From: JBFMFB01 sp040752115
GTDB taxonomy: Bacteria; Pseudomonadota; Gammaproteobacteria; Burkholderiales; Sulfuricellaceae
DNA length: 64,000 nt
Assembly: GCA_040752115.1 (NCBI GenBank)
Contig: JBFMFB010000009.1
Coordinates: forward strand, 1-64,000
Direction: 5' to 3'
Below, piece after piece: positions 16,762 through 26,752 of the stretch (positions are counted from its first letter, which is position 1; each line of letters begins with the position of its first letter). The notes below the pieces were generated by a model. It was not told the DNA's origin. It was given only the letters and a program-made list of their open reading frames with translations, and made no database searches. A program made the translations under genes and the position numbers.

Positions 16762-18759
16762 ATGACTGAAATGCAGAAACTCTATTTGCTGGTGCCGCTG
16801 GCGCCGCTCCTCGGCGCGGCGATCGCGGGCCTGTTCGGATGGAAAATCGGCCGCGCGGCTTCGCACTGGGTGACGATCATCGGCGTCGCCATTTCGTTCG
16901 TCGCGTCGGTGGTCATTTTCCTCGACGTCCAGGCGGGCCATGTCTTCAACGGCAGCGTCTATACCTGGATGACCAGCGCCGATATCCGGTTCGAAATAGG
17001 GTTCCTGATCGACAAGCTGTCCGCCATGATGATGGTGGTGGTGACCTTCGTTTCGCTCATGGTGCACATCTACACCATCGGCTACATGCACGACGACCCC
17101 GGCTACCAGCGCTTTTTCAGCTATATCTCGCTGTTCACCTTTTCCATGCTGATGCTGGTGATGTCCAACAACTTCCTGCAGCTGTTCTTCGGCTGGGAAG
17201 CGGTGGGCCTGGTGTCATACCTGCTGATCGGCTTCTGGTTCACCCGCCCGACGGCGATCTATGCCAACCTCAAGGCGTTCCTGGTCAATCGCGTCGGCGA
17301 CTTCGGCTTTCTCCTCGGCATCGGCATGGTGCTGGCATGGTTCGGCACGCTGGATTACGCCGCGGTGTTCGCCCGTGCGCCCGAACTCGCCAGCCACGCC
17401 GTCGAGCTGATTCCCGGCCAGCAATGGGCGCTGATGAGCGTGATCTGCATCCTGCTGTTCGTCGGCGCGATGGGCAAGTCCGCGCAGTTTCCGCTGCACG
17501 TGTGGCTGCCGGATTCGATGGAAGGCCCGACCCCGATTTCCGCGCTGATCCATGCCGCGACCATGGTGACGGCGGGCATCTTCATGGTGGCGCGCATGTC
17601 GCCGCTGTTCGAACTGTCCGAAACCGCGCTTTCGGTGGTCATGGTGATCGGCGCCATCACCGCGCTGTTCATGGCGTTCCTCGGCATCATCCAGAACGAC
17701 ATCAAGCGCGTGGTGGCCTATTCCACCCTGTCGCAGCTGGGCTACATGACCGTCGCGCTCGGCGCCTCGGCTTACGCCGCGGGCATTTTCCACCTGATGA
17801 CGCATGCCTTCTTCAAGGCGCTGCTGTTCCTCGGCGCCGGCTCGGTGATCATCGCCATGCACCACGAGCAGGACATGCGCAAGATGGGCGGCCTGAAGAA
17901 ATACATGCCGATCACCTACTGGACGGCGGTGATCGGATCGCTCGCGCTGGCCGGCATTCCGCCGTTCGCCGGCTTCTTCTCCAAGGATGCGATCATCGAG
18001 GCGGTGGCCGAATCGCACCTGGCGGGCTCCGGCTTTGCCTATTTCGCGGTGCTGTGCGGCGTGTTCATCACCGCGCTGTATTCCTTCCGCATGCTGTTCC
18101 TCACCTTCCACGGCAAGGAGCGCTTCGAGATCCACCACGGCCACGACGGCCATGGCCATGGGCACGACGATCACGGCCATGGCGGCGCGCCGCATGAAAC
18201 GCCGTGGGTGGTAACCGTGCCGCTTATGGCGCTGGCCGTTCCGTCCGTGATTGCGGGCTTCCTGTACATCGAGCCGATGCTGTTCGGCGGTTTCTTCGGC
18301 GATGCCATCATGGTGCGTCCGGAGCATGACGTGCTCGGTCACATGAAGGAAGAATTCCACGGCGTGCTGGCGTTCATGCTGCACGGCGTGCTGGCGCTGC
18401 CGTTCTGGCTGGCGCTCGCGGGCATCGGCGCGGCCTGGTTCCTTTACATGAAGCGGCCGGAGCTGCCGGCGCGCATCAAGGAGAAGGCCGGCATCATTTA
18501 CAACGTGCTGGAAAACAAATACGGCTTCGATGCCTTCAACGACTGGTTCTTCGCCGGCGGCGCGCGCCAGCTCGGACGCGGACTGTGGCGGTTCGGCGAC
18601 GTGACGGTGATCGACGGCTTCTTCGTCAACGGCGCGGCGCGCGTGGTGGGCTGGATGTCCACCGTAATCCGCCGCCTTCAGTCCGGGTTCATTTATCACT
18701 ACGCCTTCGCCATGATCATCGGTGCCTTCGTGCTGATGACCTGGTTCGTGCGGAGCTAG
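16762..18759 (+). CDS. nuoL: NADH-quinone oxidoreductase subunit L
   Basis: The distal antiporter-like proton-pumping subunit, 665 residues with about 16 helices and the long lateral C-terminal helix. Key features are GWEAVGLVSYLLIGFW with the conserved Glu (about 143-158), the Lys in MGKSAQFPLHVWLPDSMEGP (about 239-258), and the HAATMVTAGIF discontinuous-helix region. A His/Asp/Gly-rich segment (about residues 457-476, HHGHDGHGHG and on) sits in a cytoplasmic or periplasmic loop and could bind metal ions. Confidence 0.98.
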   Translation: MTEMQKLYLLVPLAPLLGAAIAGLFGWKIGRAASHWVTIIGVAISFVASVVIFLDVQAGHVFNGSVYTWMTSADIRFEIGFLIDKLSAMMMVVVTFVSLMVHIYTIGYMHDDPGYQRFFSYISLFTFSMLMLVMSNNFLQLFFGWEAVGLVSYLLIGFWFTRPTAIYANLKAFLVNRVGDFGFLLGIGMVLAWFGTLDYAAVFARAPELASHAVELIPGQQWALMSVICILLFVGAMGKSAQFPLHVWLPDSMEGPTPISALIHAATMVTAGIFMVARMSPLFELSETALSVVMVIGAITALFMAFLGIIQNDIKRVVAYSTLSQLGYMTVALGASAYAAGIFHLMTHAFFKALLFLGAGSVIIAMHHEQDMRKMGGLKKYMPITYWTAVIGSLALAGIPPFAGFFSKDAIIEAVAESHLAGSGFAYFAVLCGVFITALYSFRMLFLTFHGKERFEIHHGHDGHGHGHDDHGHGGAPHETPWVVTVPLMALAVPSVIAGFLYIEPMLFGGFFGDAIMVRPEHDVLGHMKEEFHGVLAFMLHGVLALPFWLALAGIGAAWFLYMKRPELPARIKEKAGIIYNVLENKYGFDAFNDWFFAGGARQLGRGLWRFGDVTVIDGFFVNGAARVVGWMSTVIRRLQSGFIYHYAFAMIIGAFVLMTWFVRS

Positions 18760-18803
18760 ATCGATCTTTGCGCCGCGTCGCAAAATAAAAAGATAGGGTA
18801 TTT

Positions 18804-20288
18804 ATGACAGCTGGATTGCCTCTCTTAAGCCTGGTTATTTGGGTGCCGATACTGGCCGGAGCCTTGGTATTGGCCACCGGAAACGACCGCAATGCGCCGC
18901 TCGCCCGCGTCATCGCCCTGGTGGGCGCGATCGCCGGTTTCATCGTGAGCATTCCGCTCTATACCCGTTTCGATACGCTGCAAATCGGCATGCAGTTCAC
19001 CGAGTTCACGCCTTGGATCGAGGCTTTCAACGTCAACTACCACCTCGGCGTGGACGGCATTTCCGTGCTGTTCATCCTGCTCACCAGTTTCACCACGGTG
19101 CTGGTGGTGCTGGCCGGCTGGCAGGTGATCCAGAAGAAGGTTGCCCAATACATGGCCGCCTTCCTCATCATGTCCGGCCTGATGAACGGTGTGTTCGCCG
19201 CGCTCGACGCGGTGCTGTTCTATGTGTTCTGGGAAGCGATGCTGATCCCGATGTTCATCGTGATCGGCGTGTGGGGCGGCCCCAACCGGGTCTATGCGGC
19301 AGTCAAATTCTTCCTCTACACCCTGCTCGGCTCGCTGCTCATGCTGGTGGCGCTGATCTACCTCTACCAGCAGTCGGGCGGCAGCTTCGAGATTCTCGAT
19401 TACTACCGCCTGCCGCTGTCGATGACCGCCCAGATCCTGATCTTCTTTGCCTTCTTCTTGGCTTTTGCGGTCAAGGTGCCGATGTGGCCGGTGCATACCT
19501 GGCTGCCGGACGCCCACGTGGAAGCACCCACCGGCGGTTCGGTGGTGCTGGCGGCGATCATGCTGAAGGTCGGCGCCTACGGTTTCCTGCGCTTTTCCAT
19601 GCCGATCGCGCCGGACGCCTCCCATGCACTGTCCGGCTTCATGATCACGCTGTCGCTGATCGCCGTGGTATACATCGGCCTGGTGGCGCTGGTGCAGGCG
19701 GACATGAAGAAACTGATCGCCTATTCCTCGATTTCGCACATGGGCTTCGTCACGCTGGGCTTCTTCATCTTCAACCGCCTCGGCATGGAAGGCGCGCTGG
19801 TGCAGATGATCTCCCATGGCTTTATTTCCGGCGCGATGTTCCTGTGCGTCGGCGTGATGTACGACCGCATGCACTCGCGTCAGATCGCGGATTACGGCGG
19901 AGTGGCCAACAAAATGCCGATGTTCGCGGCGTTCTTCATGCTGTTCGCCATGGCCAACTCCGGCCTCCCCGCCACCAGCGGTTTCGTCGGCGAATTCATG
20001 GTGATCCTCGCTTCGGTGCAGGTGAACTTCTGGTATGCCTTCCTTGCCGCGACCACGCTGATTTTCGGCGCCGCCTACACGCTGTGGATGTACAAGCGGG
20101 TGGTATTCGGCAAGGTGGCCAACGCCCATGTCGAGGAACTCACCGACATCAATGCGCGCGAATTCCTGGTGCTGGCGCTGCTGGCGGTGGCCGTGCTGGG
20201 CATGGGGCTCTATCCGCTGCCGTTTACCGAAGTCATGCACGCTTCGGTGAACAACCTGCTGGCGCACGTGGCGCAAAGCAAACTGTAA
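18804..20288 (+). CDS. nuoM: NADH-quinone oxidoreductase subunit M
   Basis: Antiporter-like proton-pumping subunit, 494 residues and about 14 helices. It shows the proton-path Glu in YVFWEAMLIPMFIVIGVWGG (about 139-158), the Lys in FAVKVPMWPVHTWLPDAHVE (about 222-241), and SSISHMGFVTLG. The start ATG at 18804 is 44 bp after nuoL. nuoN starts 11 bp after its stop. Confidence 0.98.
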   Translation: MTAGLPLLSLVIWVPILAGALVLATGNDRNAPLARVIALVGAIAGFIVSIPLYTRFDTLQIGMQFTEFTPWIEAFNVNYHLGVDGISVLFILLTSFTTVLVVLAGWQVIQKKVAQYMAAFLIMSGLMNGVFAALDAVLFYVFWEAMLIPMFIVIGVWGGPNRVYAAVKFFLYTLLGSLLMLVALIYLYQQSGGSFEILDYYRLPLSMTAQILIFFAFFLAFAVKVPMWPVHTWLPDAHVEAPTGGSVVLAAIMLKVGAYGFLRFSMPIAPDASHALSGFMITLSLIAVVYIGLVALVQADMKKLIAYSSISHMGFVTLGFFIFNRLGMEGALVQMISHGFISGAMFLCVGVMYDRMHSRQIADYGGVANKMPMFAAFFMLFAMANSGLPATSGFVGEFMVILASVQVNFWYAFLAATTLIFGAAYTLWMYKRVVFGKVANAHVEELTDINAREFLVLALLAVAVLGMGLYPLPFTEVMHASVNNLLAHVAQSKL

Positions 20289-20299
20289 AGGGAAGTTGC

Positions 20300-21745
20300 A
20301 TGAAATTCGTCCTCTCCAACCTGACTCCCGCACTGCCGGAAATCTTCATTCTGGTGATGGCGTCTTTCATCCTGATTGCGGACCTGTTCGTGTCCGAGCG
20401 GAACCGCTTCATCACCTATGCGCTGACGCAACTGACCCTGCTGGCGGCCGCCTGGATCACCGTCGCCACCCAGACCGCCGGCGTCGCCTTTGCCTTCAGC
20501 GGCATGTTCGTGGACGACGCCATGTCCGACGTGCTCAAGCTGATGGCCTACATTGCGGTATCGGTGATGCTGGTCTATTCGCGCGGCTATATTGGCGCGC
20601 GCGGCATGTTCCGCGGCGAATTCTTCGTGCTGGCGCTGTTCGCGCTGCTCGGCATGATGGTGATGATTTCCGCCAGCCACTTCCTCACGCTGTATCTCGG
20701 CCTGGAACTGCTCTCCCTCTGCCTCTATGCCCTGGTGGCGATGCAGCGCGATTCCGCTGTGGCCACCGAGGCGGCGATGAAATACTTCGTGCTGGGCGCG
20801 CTGGCATCGGGCATGCTGCTATACGGCATGTCCATGCTGTACGGCGTGACCGGCACGCTCAACCTGACCGAAATTGCCCTCGTCATCCAGCACGGCGTGG
20901 AGAACCGCATGGTGCTGACGTTCGGCGTGGTATTCGTCGTCGCCGGCCTGGCGTTCAAGCTCGGTGTGGTGCCGTTCCACATGTGGGTGCCCGACATCTA
21001 CCAGGGCGCGCCCACCGCGGTGACGCTGTTCATCGGCTCCGCCCCCAAGATCGCCGCCTTCGCCTTCGTGATGCGCATCCTGGTCAGCGGACTGGAGGGG
21101 CTGGTCGCCGACTGGCAGGGGATGCTGGCGATTCTGGCGATCCTGTCCATCGTGATCGGCAACATCACCGCCATCGCGCAGACCAACCTGAAGCGCATGC
21201 TGGCCTATTCCACCATCTCGCACATGGGCTTCCTGCTGCTCGGCTTCCTCTCCGGCAATCAGGGCGGCTACAGCTCCGCCATGTTCTACGTGCTGGTGTA
21301 CGTGCTGATGGGTCTGGGCACCTTCGGCATGATCATGCTGCTGTCGCGCCAGGGCTTCGAGGCAGAAAACCTCGACGACTTCAAGGGCCTCAACCAGCGC
21401 AGCCCCTGGTATGCGTTCGTCATGCTGCTGCTGATGTTCTCCATGGCGGGCGTGCCGCCCACCGTCGGCTTCTATGCCAAGCTTTCCGTCTTGCAGGCAG
21501 CCCTCCAGGCAGGGTATCTGTGGCTGGTCGTGGCGGCGGTGCTGATGTCCGTGGTGGGGGCGTTCTATTACCTGCGCATCGTCAAGCTGATGTATTTCGA
21601 TGCCCCGCAGGACACCGCCCCGCTCCGCCCGCAGGCCGACATGAGCCTGCTCATGAGCGCCAACGGCCTGGGCGTGCTGGCGCTGGGCCTGCTGCCGCAG
21701 CCCCTGATGGCGCTGTGCGCCTACTCCATCCAGCATTCGCTGTGA
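20300..21745 (+). CDS. nuoN: NADH-quinone oxidoreductase subunit N
   Basis: Third antiporter-like subunit, 481 residues. The start is the ATG at 20300 (MKFVLSNLTPALPEIF) with GGGAAGTTGC upstream; the same frame stays open through nuoM but is not coding there. Conserved elements are YLGLELLSLCLYALVA (Glu), LAFKLGVVPFHMWVPDIYQG (about 219-238, Lys) and YSTISHMGFLLLGFL. It closes the 14-gene operon and completes a standard complex I. Confidence 0.98.
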   Translation: MKFVLSNLTPALPEIFILVMASFILIADLFVSERNRFITYALTQLTLLAAAWITVATQTAGVAFAFSGMFVDDAMSDVLKLMAYIAVSVMLVYSRGYIGARGMFRGEFFVLALFALLGMMVMISASHFLTLYLGLELLSLCLYALVAMQRDSAVATEAAMKYFVLGALASGMLLYGMSMLYGVTGTLNLTEIALVIQHGVENRMVLTFGVVFVVAGLAFKLGVVPFHMWVPDIYQGAPTAVTLFIGSAPKIAAFAFVMRILVSGLEGLVADWQGMLAILAILSIVIGNITAIAQTNLKRMLAYSTISHMGFLLLGFLSGNQGGYSSAMFYVLVYVLMGLGTFGMIMLLSRQGFEAENLDDFKGLNQRSPWYAFVMLLLMFSMAGVPPTVGFYAKLSVLQAALQAGYLWLVVAAVLMSVVGAFYYLRIVKLMYFDAPQDTAPLRPQADMSLLMSANGLGVLALGLLPQPLMALCAYSIQHSL

Positions 21746-21755
21746 TTTTATTCCG

Positions 21756-22307
21756 GTGAAAAAGCCGGACCTCGCCGAAACGCCGTTATCAAGCAGGAAC
21801 GTCTACCGCGGACGGCTGCTCGACGTGCGCGAAGATGAGGTGCGGCTGCCCAACGGCAAGATGACGCGGCGCGAATACATCGTCCACCCCGGCGCGGTGG
21901 TCATCGTCCCCCTGCTCGACAGCGGCGAGGTGATCCTGGAGCGCCAGCACCGCTATGCCCTGCGACGCGATTTCGTCGAATTTCCCGCCGGCAAGATCGA
22001 CCCCGGCGAAGACCCGCTGGAATGCGCCAAGCGCGAGCTGGTCGAGGAAACGGGCTACGAGGCGGAATCCTGGCGCTGCCTCACCACCATTTACCCCTGC
22101 ATCGGCTACTCGGACGAACGGCTGATCTTTTATCTGGCGCAGAATCTTCGCTTCGCCGGCCATCGGCCGGACGACGACGAATTTCTGGAGGTGTTCCGGC
22201 TGCCGCTCGAAGAAGCGTTGGCGCGAGTGCGGAAGGGAGATATCTGCGAAGCCAAGACCGTGGCCGGGTTGTTCTGGCTGGAGAAGGTCGTGAAGGAAGG
22301 ATGGTGA
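21756..22307 (+). CDS. NUDIX hydrolase, ADP-ribose pyrophosphatase type
   Basis: Hydrolyses nucleoside-diphosphate derivatives, most likely ADP-ribose, using Mg2+. The Nudix box G-x5-E-x7-REVEE-type reads GKIDPGEDPLECAKRELVEE (about 75-94) followed by TGYEA, in 183 residues. The start is a GTG at 21756, 10 bp after nuoN. A NUDIX gene directly after nuoN is a common betaproteobacterial arrangement, so it is probably co-transcribed with complex I. The substrate is inferred from family resemblance (the NudF/YffH group). Confidence 0.93.
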   Translation: MKKPDLAETPLSSRNVYRGRLLDVREDEVRLPNGKMTRREYIVHPGAVVIVPLLDSGEVILERQHRYALRRDFVEFPAGKIDPGEDPLECAKRELVEETGYEAESWRCLTTIYPCIGYSDERLIFYLAQNLRFAGHRPDDDEFLEVFRLPLEEALARVRKGDICEAKTVAGLFWLEKVVKEGW

Positions 22308-22390
22308 GCGGTCTCTTTTCTGAACGCTTGTATTTTCGGCGTAGCGGCATCGCCGATATTGTTGCCGCAAACCACAAAAGGGAGAAAAAA

Positions 22391-22858
22391 ATGAAAAAGC
22401 TGTGTGTAGTGGGTGTTCTGGCTGCGACCGCCTTTACCAGCGGATGCGCTTCCATCGTTTCCGGCCATAACCAGCCGCTTTCTGTCGAATCCAGAATGAA
22501 AGGAGCGCAGGTCACGGGTGCCAACTGCAAGTTGTCGAACGACAAAGGGACGTGGTATGTCACCACCCCGGGCTCCACGGTGGTGAACCGAAGCTTCAAC
22601 GATCTGACCATCCGCTGCGAGAAGGATGGGATAACCCCCGGCGCTCTTGCCGTGAAATCCACGACCAAGGGCATGGCGTTCGGCAATATTCTCTTTGGCG
22701 GAGTAATCGGTGCCGGCGTGGATATGGCTTCCGGAGCGGCTTACGACTATCCTTCCCTGATCACGATTGAAATGGGCGAGCTGCCTTTTGTTGCTCCGCC
22801 GGCTGTGGATGCGCCCCGCGCGGAAGCAGCCCCGGCCGACACCAAATCTGCAAACTAG
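22391..22858 (+). CDS. putative lipoprotein
   Basis: A 155-residue predicted outer- or inner-membrane lipoprotein. The signal peptide ends in a lipobox-like FTSGC, so Cys19 would be lipidated. The segment after it (ASIVSGHNQPLSVES) resembles small envelope lipoproteins with beta-rich PEGA-like folds. A short hydrophobic Gly-rich stretch (about 101-118) and an Ala/Pro-rich tail follow. The start ATG at 22391 has the strong site GGGAGAAAAAA. The frame is open upstream into the NUDIX gene but is not coding there. Function unknown. Confidence 0.8.
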   Translation: MKKLCVVGVLAATAFTSGCASIVSGHNQPLSVESRMKGAQVTGANCKLSNDKGTWYVTTPGSTVVNRSFNDLTIRCEKDGITPGALAVKSTTKGMAFGNILFGGVIGAGVDMASGAAYDYPSLITIEMGELPFVAPPAVDAPRAEAAPADTKSAN

Positions 22859-22914
22859 AATAACGGCATTCGATGGGGGTTCGGCTTGCGGCCTCTTATC
22901 CTGTGTAACCGACC

Positions 22915-23517
22915 ATGAAGCCGGACCCGAAGCGCTTCGCCGAGGCGATTGCCCGTTTCGACGCCGCCAACGCGGAAGACCCGAACCGGGAGCTGTCCCA
23001 GGGCGCCGAACATCCCAAGGAACTGCTCTATGCCAAGCGCATGACGGCCTGGCTGGACAGGTTCGCGCCCGACGCCTCCGAGGCCCTGAAACTCGCCGCT
23101 CGCAGCCAGCATATCCGCCGCTGGGTGATCCCGCGCGGCGAATATCCCATGAACCGGCAAGGCTACAATGCCTGGCGCAATACGCTGGCAAAATTCCATG
23201 CCGAAACCGCGGGCCGGATTCTGCAGGAAGTCGGCTATGACGAGGAAACCGTTCGTCGCGTTGAGTCCCTGCTGCTGAAGGAGCGGATAGAACTCGACCC
23301 GGAAGGGCAAACCCTGGAAGATGTCATCTGTCTGGTATTCCTGGAAAGCTACTTCGCCGAATTCGCCAGCCATTACAGCGAGCCGAAGCTGATCGGCATC
23401 CTGCGCAAGACCTGGAAGAAAATGTCGCCGCGTGGACATGAGGCCGCGCTGGGGATCCTATCCAAGCTGCCGGCCGAGCTGCGCGCGGTGGTGGAAAAGG
23501 CGCTGGAGCCGGTGTGA
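22915..23517 (+). CDS. DUF4202 family protein
   Basis: A 200-residue soluble protein matching the DUF4202 pattern: ARFDAANAEDPN near the start, PKELLYAKRMTAWLDRFAP, AARSQHIRRWVIPRGEYPM (about 60-78) and LEDVICLVFLESYFAEF (about 139-155). The His/Glu/Asp spacing suggests a helical HD-like metal site, but no reaction is established to my knowledge. The ATG at 22915 starts 56 bp after the lipoprotein. It stands alone before the ABC exporter. Confidence 0.85.
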   Translation: MKPDPKRFAEAIARFDAANAEDPNRELSQGAEHPKELLYAKRMTAWLDRFAPDASEALKLAARSQHIRRWVIPRGEYPMNRQGYNAWRNTLAKFHAETAGRILQEVGYDEETVRRVESLLLKERIELDPEGQTLEDVICLVFLESYFAEFASHYSEPKLIGILRKTWKKMSPRGHEAALGILSKLPAELRAVVEKALEPV

Positions 23518-23678
23518 GGGTGATGGCGTGCCCGTCTCCGTGCCTTGACATGGCAGTCACGCCATCTTGCAAAACGACCTTCCAGTGTGCACGGCGCATC
23601 CCGCCGCCCCCGTTTGCACCAGCGGAACCGCCGTGCTGTAATGGAGTCGGACAGTAAAACAAGCGGGACAGGCGCATC

Positions 23679-24395
23679 ATGCAGGGCACTCCCCAAGTCG
23701 TTTTCACCGCGCGCAATCTCACCAAGACCTACCACATGGGGGAGGTGGACGTCCCCGCGCTGCGCAGTCTGGACATCGAAATCTTTCAGGGCGAATTCGT
23801 GGTGCTGCTGGGGCCTTCCGGCAGCGGTAAATCCACGCTGCTCAATATTCTTGGCGGGCTGGACACGCCCACTGGCGGCGAGGCGTTCTGGCGCGATCAC
23901 GACCTGGTGCGGGCGGGCGAGCGCGAGCTGACGCGCTACCGGCGCGAGCATGTGGGCTTCGTGTTCCAGTTCTACAACCTGATTTCCAGCCTCACGGTGC
24001 GCGAGAACGTGGCGCTGGTGACGGATATCGCCGCCAATCCGATGACGCCGGACGAGGCGTTGACGCTGGTCGGGCTCGAGCATCGGCTGGATCATTTTCC
24101 TTCGCAGCTTTCCGGCGGCGAGCAGCAGCGCGTCGCCATTGCGCGAGCGGTCGCCAAGCGGCCCGATGTCCTGCTGTGCGATGAGCCGACGGGCGCGCTG
24201 GACTATGAGACCGGCAAGATCGTTCTCGAAGTGATCGCCAGGATCAACCGGGAGCTGGGCACCACGGCGGTGGTCATTACCCACAACGCCGCCATCGCCG
24301 GCATGGCGGACCGCGTGATGCGGCTGGCCAACGGGCGCATCGCCTCGGTTGAGGCCAATCCGCGCAAACTCACGCCCGCGGAGCTGTCCTGGTGA
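23679..24395 (+). CDS. ABC exporter ATPase (LolD/MacB type)
   Basis: ATPase of a MacB/LolCDE-like exporter, 238 residues. Walker A GPSGSGKST (about 45-53), Q-loop FVFQFYNLI, signature LSGGEQQRVAIARA (about 145), Walker B VLLCDEPTGALD and the switch His in VITHN are all present. Its TGA overlaps the permease GTG start (GTGA), so the two are coupled. The roughly 160 bp upstream hold a possible TTGACA (about 23545) but no convincing -10 box. The substrate cannot be told from sequence. Confidence 0.95.
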   Translation: MQGTPQVVFTARNLTKTYHMGEVDVPALRSLDIEIFQGEFVVLLGPSGSGKSTLLNILGGLDTPTGGEAFWRDHDLVRAGERELTRYRREHVGFVFQFYNLISSLTVRENVALVTDIAANPMTPDEALTLVGLEHRLDHFPSQLSGGEQQRVAIARAVAKRPDVLLCDEPTGALDYETGKIVLEVIARINRELGTTAVVITHNAAIAGMADRVMRLANGRIASVEANPRKLTPAELSW

Positions 24396-26752
24396 AAATG
24401 CTCGACCGCAAGCTGCTGCGCGATCTTTGGCTGATCAAAAGCCAGGTGCTGACCATCGCGCTGGTGGTCGGCAACGGTATCGGCGCGTTCATCACCCAGC
24501 TTTCTACCTACGATTCCCTGCAGTGGTCGCGCCAGTCGTATTACGAAACGGCGCGCTTCGCCCAGATCTTCGCCGACGTGAAACGGGCGCCGAAGGCGGT
24601 GGAGGCGCAAATCGCCGAGCTGCCCGGCGTGGCGGACGTGGAAACCACGGTGGTGTTCGATGTGACGCTCGACATCCCGGAAGTGGCCGAGCCGGTGGTG
24701 GGGCGCATGATTGGCCTGGCGGACGGCGGGCAGCCGCGCATGAACCGGCTGTTCCTGCGCCAGGGCCGTTTCCCGGAAGCGGGCCAGGCGAACGAAGTGC
24801 TGGTTTCCGAAGCCTTCGCCAAGGCCCGCAAGCTCAAGCCGGACGATCGTCTGGCGGCGCTGCTGAACGGCAAGCGCGAGGTGCTGAAGATTGTCGGCAT
24901 CGTGCTGTCGCCGGAATATATCTTCTCTTCCCGCGGCGGCGCGCTGCCCGAGAACAGGAGCTTCGGCGTGTTCTGGATGAACCGGGTGCGCCTGGCATCG
25001 GCCTTCGACATGGAAGGCGCTTTCAACCACTCGGTGCTGCGGCTGGCGCCGGGCGCAAGCGAGCCGGCGGTGATCGCGGCACTCGACCGCCTGCTGGAGC
25101 CCTACGGGGCACTCGGCGCACACGGGCGCGAAGATCAGCTCTCCCACAAGATTCTCAGCCAGGAGATCAACCAGCAGAAGGCCATGTCGAGGGTGTTCCC
25201 CACCATCTTTCTCGGCGTGGCGGCGTTTCTGCTCAATGTGGTTCTGAGCCGCCAGGTCGCCACCCAGCGGGGAGAAATCGCCGCGCTGAAGGCGCTCGGC
25301 TACACCGATCTGGCGATTGCCGCCCACTACCTCAAGATGGTGCTGGTAATCGTGGTGCTTGGCATCGTCGGCGGGATTGCGCTTGGCGCGTGGCTGGGGT
25401 ACTACATGACCGCGATGTACACCGAGTTCTTCCACTTTCCGCAACTCATCTATCGCATCCAGCCCTGGATTATCCTGACGGGGGCCGGGGTGAGCCTGCT
25501 CGCTGCCGTTGCCGGAGCGCTCGGCACGGTGCGCGGCATCATGCGGCTGGCTCCCGCCGAAGCCATGCGGCCGCCTGCGCCCATTCGTTACCGGCGCATG
25601 TTGCTGGAAAGGCTGGGCATGGAGCGCCTGCTTTCCCCGCAGGTGCGCATGATCGTGCGCAACCTCGAACGGCGGCCGTTCCGCGCCGCATTGACCGCAT
25701 TCGGCATCGCCTGCTCGGTGGCGGTCATCGTGTCGGGTACGTTCTGGCGGGACGCCATCGACTACATGATCGCAACCCAGTTCAACGCCGCCGAACGGGA
25801 AACGGCGCAGGTGGTGTTTGTCGAGCCGGTCTCCCGCAGCGTCCTGTACGAAATCGGGCATCTGCCCGGCGTGCTGCAGGCCGAGGCATCGCGCACGGTG
25901 CCGGTGCGGCTGCGCGCCGGCCACCGCTCCTATCGCACGGCGGTACTGGGCCTGCCCGAAAAGGCCGAGCTGCGGCGGCTGCTGGCTGCCGATCTGCGCG
26001 AAATCGCCCTGCCGCCGGACGGCGTCCTCCTCACCGACCGGCTGGCGCAGCGTCTTGGCGTCAAGCCGGGCGACCGGCTGATCGTCGAATCGCTGGAAGG
26101 AACGCGCGCCAGGCGCGAGGTGGCGGTAACCGGCGTGGTGGATGACCTGATCGGGATGTCGGCCTATATGGATATCGGCGGACTGAACCGCCTGATGAGC
26201 GAGGGTGAGTCGATCTCCGCCGTGGCGGTGACGCTCGACAGATCGCAGGCGAAGGCGTTTTACGCGCGCCTCAAGGAAATGCCCAAGGTCGCCACTGTGG
26301 CGATCAAGGAGGCGTTGCTGGAAAACTTCAGGGAAACCGCGGCGCGGAACGTGCTGTTTTTTACCACCCTGGTGACGGTGCTTGCCGCCGGGATCACAGT
26401 CGGCGTGGTTTACAACAGCGCCCGCATTGCGCTCGCCGAACGGGCCTGGGAGCTGGCCAGCCTGCGGGTGCTGGGTTTCACGCGGAGAGAGGTGTCCGCC
26501 CTGCTGCTCGGCGAACTGGCCATCGAGCTCGTCGTCGCCATCCCGCTCGGGTTATGGCTCGGTTACCTGCTTTCGGCGGCAATCGTCGGGCTTACGCATA
26601 CCGAAACATTCAGCATTCCGGTTATCATTGAGCCCAGAACCTACGCCTACGCCGCGCTCGCCACGCTGGCCGCGGGCATCGCGAGCGCGTTGATCGTGCG
26701 TCACCGGATCGATCACCTGGATCTGGTGGCGGTGTTGAAGACGAGGGAGTAA
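24392..26752 (+). CDS. FtsX-like ABC exporter permease
   Basis: A 786-residue permease with the duplicated FtsX architecture. It has an N-terminal helix (about 15-40), a large periplasmic domain, three helices (about 265-390) and then the same plan repeated, with the second FtsX triplet at about 655-780. The motif RGEIAALKALGYTDLAIAAH (about 293-312) is the FtsX cytoplasmic coupling segment, echoed by WELASLRVLGFTRREVSAL. Two FtsX units in one chain suggest a homolog that needs only one permease gene. The repeats begin within a few bases of the stop codon. Confidence 0.92.
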   Translation: MKMLDRKLLRDLWLIKSQVLTIALVVGNGIGAFITQLSTYDSLQWSRQSYYETARFAQIFADVKRAPKAVEAQIAELPGVADVETTVVFDVTLDIPEVAEPVVGRMIGLADGGQPRMNRLFLRQGRFPEAGQANEVLVSEAFAKARKLKPDDRLAALLNGKREVLKIVGIVLSPEYIFSSRGGALPENRSFGVFWMNRVRLASAFDMEGAFNHSVLRLAPGASEPAVIAALDRLLEPYGALGAHGREDQLSHKILSQEINQQKAMSRVFPTIFLGVAAFLLNVVLSRQVATQRGEIAALKALGYTDLAIAAHYLKMVLVIVVLGIVGGIALGAWLGYYMTAMYTEFFHFPQLIYRIQPWIILTGAGVSLLAAVAGALGTVRGIMRLAPAEAMRPPAPIRYRRMLLERLGMERLLSPQVRMIVRNLERRPFRAALTAFGIACSVAVIVSGTFWRDAIDYMIATQFNAAERETAQVVFVEPVSRSVLYEIGHLPGVLQAEASRTVPVRLRAGHRSYRTAVLGLPEKAELRRLLAADLREIALPPDGVLLTDRLAQRLGVKPGDRLIVESLEGTRARREVAVTGVVDDLIGMSAYMDIGGLNRLMSEGESISAVAVTLDRSQAKAFYARLKEMPKVATVAIKEALLENFRETAARNVLFFTTLVTVLAAGITVGVVYNSARIALAERAWELASLRVLGFTRREVSALLLGELAIELVVAIPLGLWLGYLLSAAIVGLTHTETFSIPVIIEPRTYAYAALATLAAGIASALIVRHRIDHLDLVAVLKTRE

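Noticed and set aside
18839..21745. A single 968-codon frame covering the nuoM and nuoN region
   Set aside because: Only the part from 20300 encodes NuoN. The first half is the out-of-frame shadow of nuoM.
24349..26145. 598-codon plus-strand frame overlapping the FtsX permease
   Set aside because: It is an out-of-frame GC shadow; the permease frame has clear helices and FtsX motifs.
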